Virus record (IMG/VR): IMGVR_UViG_3300006638_000027
Coordinates: 1 to 21,970 of that record
Reading direction: 5' to 3' (one strand)
Length of the DNA: 21,970 nucleotides
From: a virus
Positions 20,065 through 21,970 of the stretch are shown here, one piece after another. Under the pieces are notes generated by a model. It made no database searches, had not been told where the DNA came from, and saw only the letters and a list, made by a program, of their open reading frames with translations. The number at the start of each line of letters is the position of its first letter. Position 1 is the first letter of the stretch. The position numbers and the translations under genes were made by a program.

Positions 20065-21244
20065 AAGTCACCATAAAATCATCCACACACCCCGCAACAT
20101 AATCCACAGCACGCTCATCAATATCCTGATGACAGCCAATGGCGAATCCGTTTCGCATAATAAAATCGCAGTTACTAAGCGCTCCGGCAGCGCGATGCTC
20201 ATGCATCTTGAGAGCCGGATGGCGTGCCATGTTACCGGCAATGATGGGGCGGGTTTCCACTCCCTTGCTTTGCAGGAATGAACTCAAATCCCTGCATTTA
20301 AACGGCGCATCACCCTTCACAACAATCCCAAAGCCAAAGCAACTTGACTGTCCGTTCATCTGCTCTTCCTGAAACTGCAGGTATTCGCCGTACTTGCCAA
20401 GCCTGTTGCGGTACATAGTCTGGGCGGTGCGCCTCTTCCTCACAAAATAGGCTAGCTTGGGTAGCTGCTTCATGCCAATCACTGCCTGCACTTCAGTCGG
20501 GCGCAGGTTGTACCCGGTATTGATAAAGATAAAGCGCGGGTCAATATCGGGGTTGGCGTCGATATGCTTCTGCTTATCATCAGCCTCCCTGCTCCAGCCA
20601 TGCGCGCGCAGGATACGCATCAACTCAGCCAGTTCATGGCTATTGGTGAAGGCAATTCCGCCCTCGAAGGTGGTGATGTGGTGGGAGTAATAGAAGCTCA
20701 TGGTGCTCACCGTGCCGGAACTGCCCACCGGATGGCCGACATAAGAAGCGCCCATAGCCTCGCAGCAATCTTCAATCACGTACAGGCCATGCTTATAAGC
20801 CAGCGCGCATATTTTGTTCATGTCACATGGATTACCATACACATGCACCAGCATTATCGCCTTTGTCTTCGGCGTAATGGCAGCCTCCAGTTTTTGCATA
20901 TCCAGATTGTAGGTGGAGAGGTCGCAATCCACAAATACCGGGATAAGTCCGTGTTGGATAATCGGCCAGATAGTCGTGGCCCACGAGAGCGCCGGAACAA
21001 TCACCTCATCGCCAGCTTTCAAACTCCCATGCCATGCCGGGTTCGCCAGTGCCGCGATGGCGAGGAGATTGGCAGAGGAACCGGAATTGCACATCACGGC
21101 ATACTTCACGCCAAAATACCTGGCGCATTGCTCCTCAAACTCCCGCACCTTTGGCCCCATGGTTACGTGGGTCGTGCGCATCTGCTCGCAGGCAGCCTGT
21201 ATTTCCTCCTCACCGAAGGTAGGTTCGTGCAGACGAATTTTCAT
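20045..21244 (-). CDS. ColD/RfbH-like PLP sugar 3-dehydratase (DegT/DnrJ/EryC1/StrS fold)
   Basis: 399 aa, ATG at 21244, ATGA overlap with the upstream stop. DegT-fold landmarks: NSGSSANLLA (53-62), VIVPALSWATT, VYGNPCDM, VIEDCCEAMGASY (156-168) and SFYYSHHITTFEGG (183-196). In aminotransferases of this fold the position at 188 is the PLP-binding Lys. Here it is His, exactly as in ColD (GDP-4-keto-6-deoxymannose 3-dehydratase) and the E1/RfbH dehydratase, which remove the C-3 hydroxyl. The Cys cluster of the iron-sulfur E1 type is not visible, so ColD-like chemistry is favoured. Product would be a 3-deoxy (3,6-dideoxy) 4-keto NDP-sugar. Full-length, no damage seen. Substrate nucleotide not determinable. 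Confidence 0.85.
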   Translation of the reverse strand: MKIRLHEPTFGEEEIQAACEQMRTTHVTMGPKVREFEEQCARYFGVKYAVMCNSGSSANLLAIAALANPAWHGSLKAGDEVIVPALSWATTIWPIIQHGLIPVFVDCDLSTYNLDMQKLEAAITPKTKAIMLVHVYGNPCDMNKICALAYKHGLYVIEDCCEAMGASYVGHPVGSSGTVSTMSFYYSHHITTFEGGIAFTNSHELAELMRILRAHGWSREADDKQKHIDANPDIDPRFIFINTGYNLRPTEVQAVIGMKQLPKLAYFVRKRRTAQTMYRNRLGKYGEYLQFQEEQMNGQSSCFGFGIVVKGDAPFKCRDLSSFLQSKGVETRPIIAGNMARHPALKMHEHRAAGALSNCDFIMRNGFAIGCHQDIDERAVDYVAGCVDDFMVTYGKYKF

Positions 21245-21588
21245 ATATTATTAAGTTCGCCTAAAATAATAACTGTATTTTTCACCGACAATGTTCCGTC
21301 AGAGCTTGATAAGGCATCAATTTTTCTATTCAATTTTTTAAATTTTTCACGCCTAATGATTGCAGCTCTGGCGAAGAGGCACCATATCGCTGCAATCATA
21401 GCTAACATTACACCACCCTGCGCATATCTTTCAGTTAAAGACATCATTACACCGGTTTGCCTGTTGATATAATTAACAGGCAAGAATACAAAAATAGCGA
21501 CAAATATTACTTCAAGACAGCATATTATATTTAATCCGGTTATTGGACTATCATTAAAATCAAAATCAGCATTGTCAGAACAATTCAT
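21241..21588 (-). CDS. Two-helix membrane protein leading the sugar cassette
   Basis: 115 aa, ATG at 21588 with GAGGAGG. Transmembrane segments at about 19-37 (LNIICCLEVIFVAIFVFLP) and 57-76 (GGVMLAMIAAIWCLFARAA), followed by a basic cytoplasmic helix (IIRREKFKKLNRKIDAL). It overlaps the ColD-like gene. It lies downstream of the promoter-like site, so it would be the first gene of the transcript. No family recognised; possibly an anchor or unrelated moron gene. Confidence 0.6.
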   Translation of the reverse strand: MNCSDNADFDFNDSPITGLNIICCLEVIFVAIFVFLPVNYINRQTGVMMSLTERYAQGGVMLAMIAAIWCLFARAAIIRREKFKKLNRKIDALSSSDGTLSVKNTVIILGELNNI

Positions 21589-21624
21589 AAAACCTCCTCT
21601 TCTCTAAGTTGTTTAAGCATGCAC

Positions 21625-21653
21625 ACTATGCGCTATGGGTTATGGATTGTCAA
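21625..21653 (-). promoter_or_regulatory. Sigma70-like promoter for the sugar/terminase operon
   Basis: TTGACA (21653-21648) and CATAGT (21630-21625) on the minus strand with a 17-base spacer, about 37 bases before the ATG at 21588. The -35 is a perfect consensus and the -10 matches four of six. The rest of the 142-base gap holds only an 11-codon ORF and no other gene. Confidence 0.45.
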
Positions 21654-21730
21654 TCATCGTGTTAAAAAATTTTCTCCGTTGTCAATGCGGTCACACAGGT
21701 GGTCGAGCAATAAGTTTTACTTTCATAATA

Positions 21731-21970
21731 TCATCCAATTTGAGCGGCAGAGAATCCAGAAGTATAGTGATATAAATTCTGACCGCAGCATGGACAGGTC
21801 TTTTTCATATTTTTTTCAATTTCCTCCCAATTAGTTTTTGCTATGGCTGTTTCCTCTTGTGCTCTTTTTTTATACTGCTCAGATTTTCCGTATATAAATT
21901 TTCTACCTTCAGAGAATAAAAAAGAAATTGGCCAAATCATAGAGAGAAATATAGATAGCAATATGAATAT
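21731..21970 (-). CDS. Membrane-anchored protein with CPCCG knuckle (N-terminus may lie outside window)
   Basis: The frame is open from the right edge (Ile-Phe-Ile before a TTG at 21961), so the true start may be beyond the window. Visible part: an N-terminal hydrophobic helix (LSIFLSMIWPISFLF), a charged helix (KSEQYKKRAQEETAIAKTNWEEIEKNMKK) and a CPCCGQNLY motif near residues 56-64 (counted from 21961), offering a CxxC metal site. The likely topology is a membrane anchor, coiled stalk and zinc knuckle. Upstream of the sugar-cassette promoter. Function unknown. Confidence 0.5.
   Translation of the reverse strand: MFILLSIFLSMIWPISFLFSEGRKFIYGKSEQYKKRAQEETAIAKTNWEEIEKNMKKTCPCCGQNLYHYTSGFSAAQIG

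Noticed and set aside
20564-21472. A 302-codon plus-strand open frame
   Set aside because: It lies antisense to the clear ColD-like gene, spans its start and the upstream gene, has no ribosome site and gives a composition (many His, Arg, Ser) typical of a shadow frame.
1-21970. Search for tRNA genes, CRISPR arrays, attachment sites, integrase or transposase
   Set aside because: No cloverleaf, regularly spaced repeat, recombinase motif or terminal inverted repeat was seen by eye.

Overview
The window is part of a tailed-phage (or prophage) genome infecting a Gram-negative bacterium. Three things support this. It holds a packaging and head gene set: large terminase, P22-type portal, a scaffold-like coiled-coil protein and an HK97/Mu-type major capsid protein. 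It has a spanin pair, which is only needed to cross an outer membrane. Its genes are tightly packed, with many ATGA or TAATG stop/start overlaps. No integrase, tRNA, CRISPR array or insertion sequence is visible. The host cannot be named from the sequence alone.

Almost everything is on the minus strand, so transcription reads from right to left. (a) 21.97-16.07 kb: a small zinc-knuckle membrane protein (cut by the window edge), then a promoter-like site and a translationally coupled carbohydrate cassette. The cassette holds a 2-TM protein, a ColD/RfbH-like PLP enzyme with His in place of the catalytic Lys, a split transketolase/E1-like TPP enzyme (alpha, a 56-aa ORF, beta), two extended SDR sugar-nucleotide enzymes and a GT-A-like glycosyltransferase. 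(b) 16.08-14.04 kb: a 63-aa protein, the large terminase and an 83-aa coiled-coil protein; these overlap the end of the cassette, so sugar and packaging genes appear to share one operon. (c) 11.9-14.04 kb: the only plus-strand genes, namely a fibre-like protein, a polytopic membrane protein and a protein made of ten 20-residue repeats. (d) 11.85-4.1 kb: portal, two portal-linked proteins, several small genes, a GroES-like co-chaperonin, scaffold, a head-region protein, a lysis block (holin-like, i-spanin, embedded o-spanin), a capsid-associated protein and the major capsid protein. (e) 3.15 kb to the left edge: conserved small virion proteins, a frameshifted tail/fibre-type gene, a DUF2829/Tad2-like protein and a Gly-rich fibre protein that runs off the edge.

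The most interesting content is the sugar cassette fused to the terminase operon. Its enzyme set points to a 3-deoxy, possibly carbon-branched sugar, perhaps for altering host surface glycans or decorating the phage. Other notable points are a +1 frame break at a C6 tract in a tail-type gene, a lysis block lying between scaffold and capsid genes, a possible Thoeris inhibitor, and a divergent plus-strand islet with a tandem-repeat protein. All functional names rest on motif recognition by eye; no database search was run.
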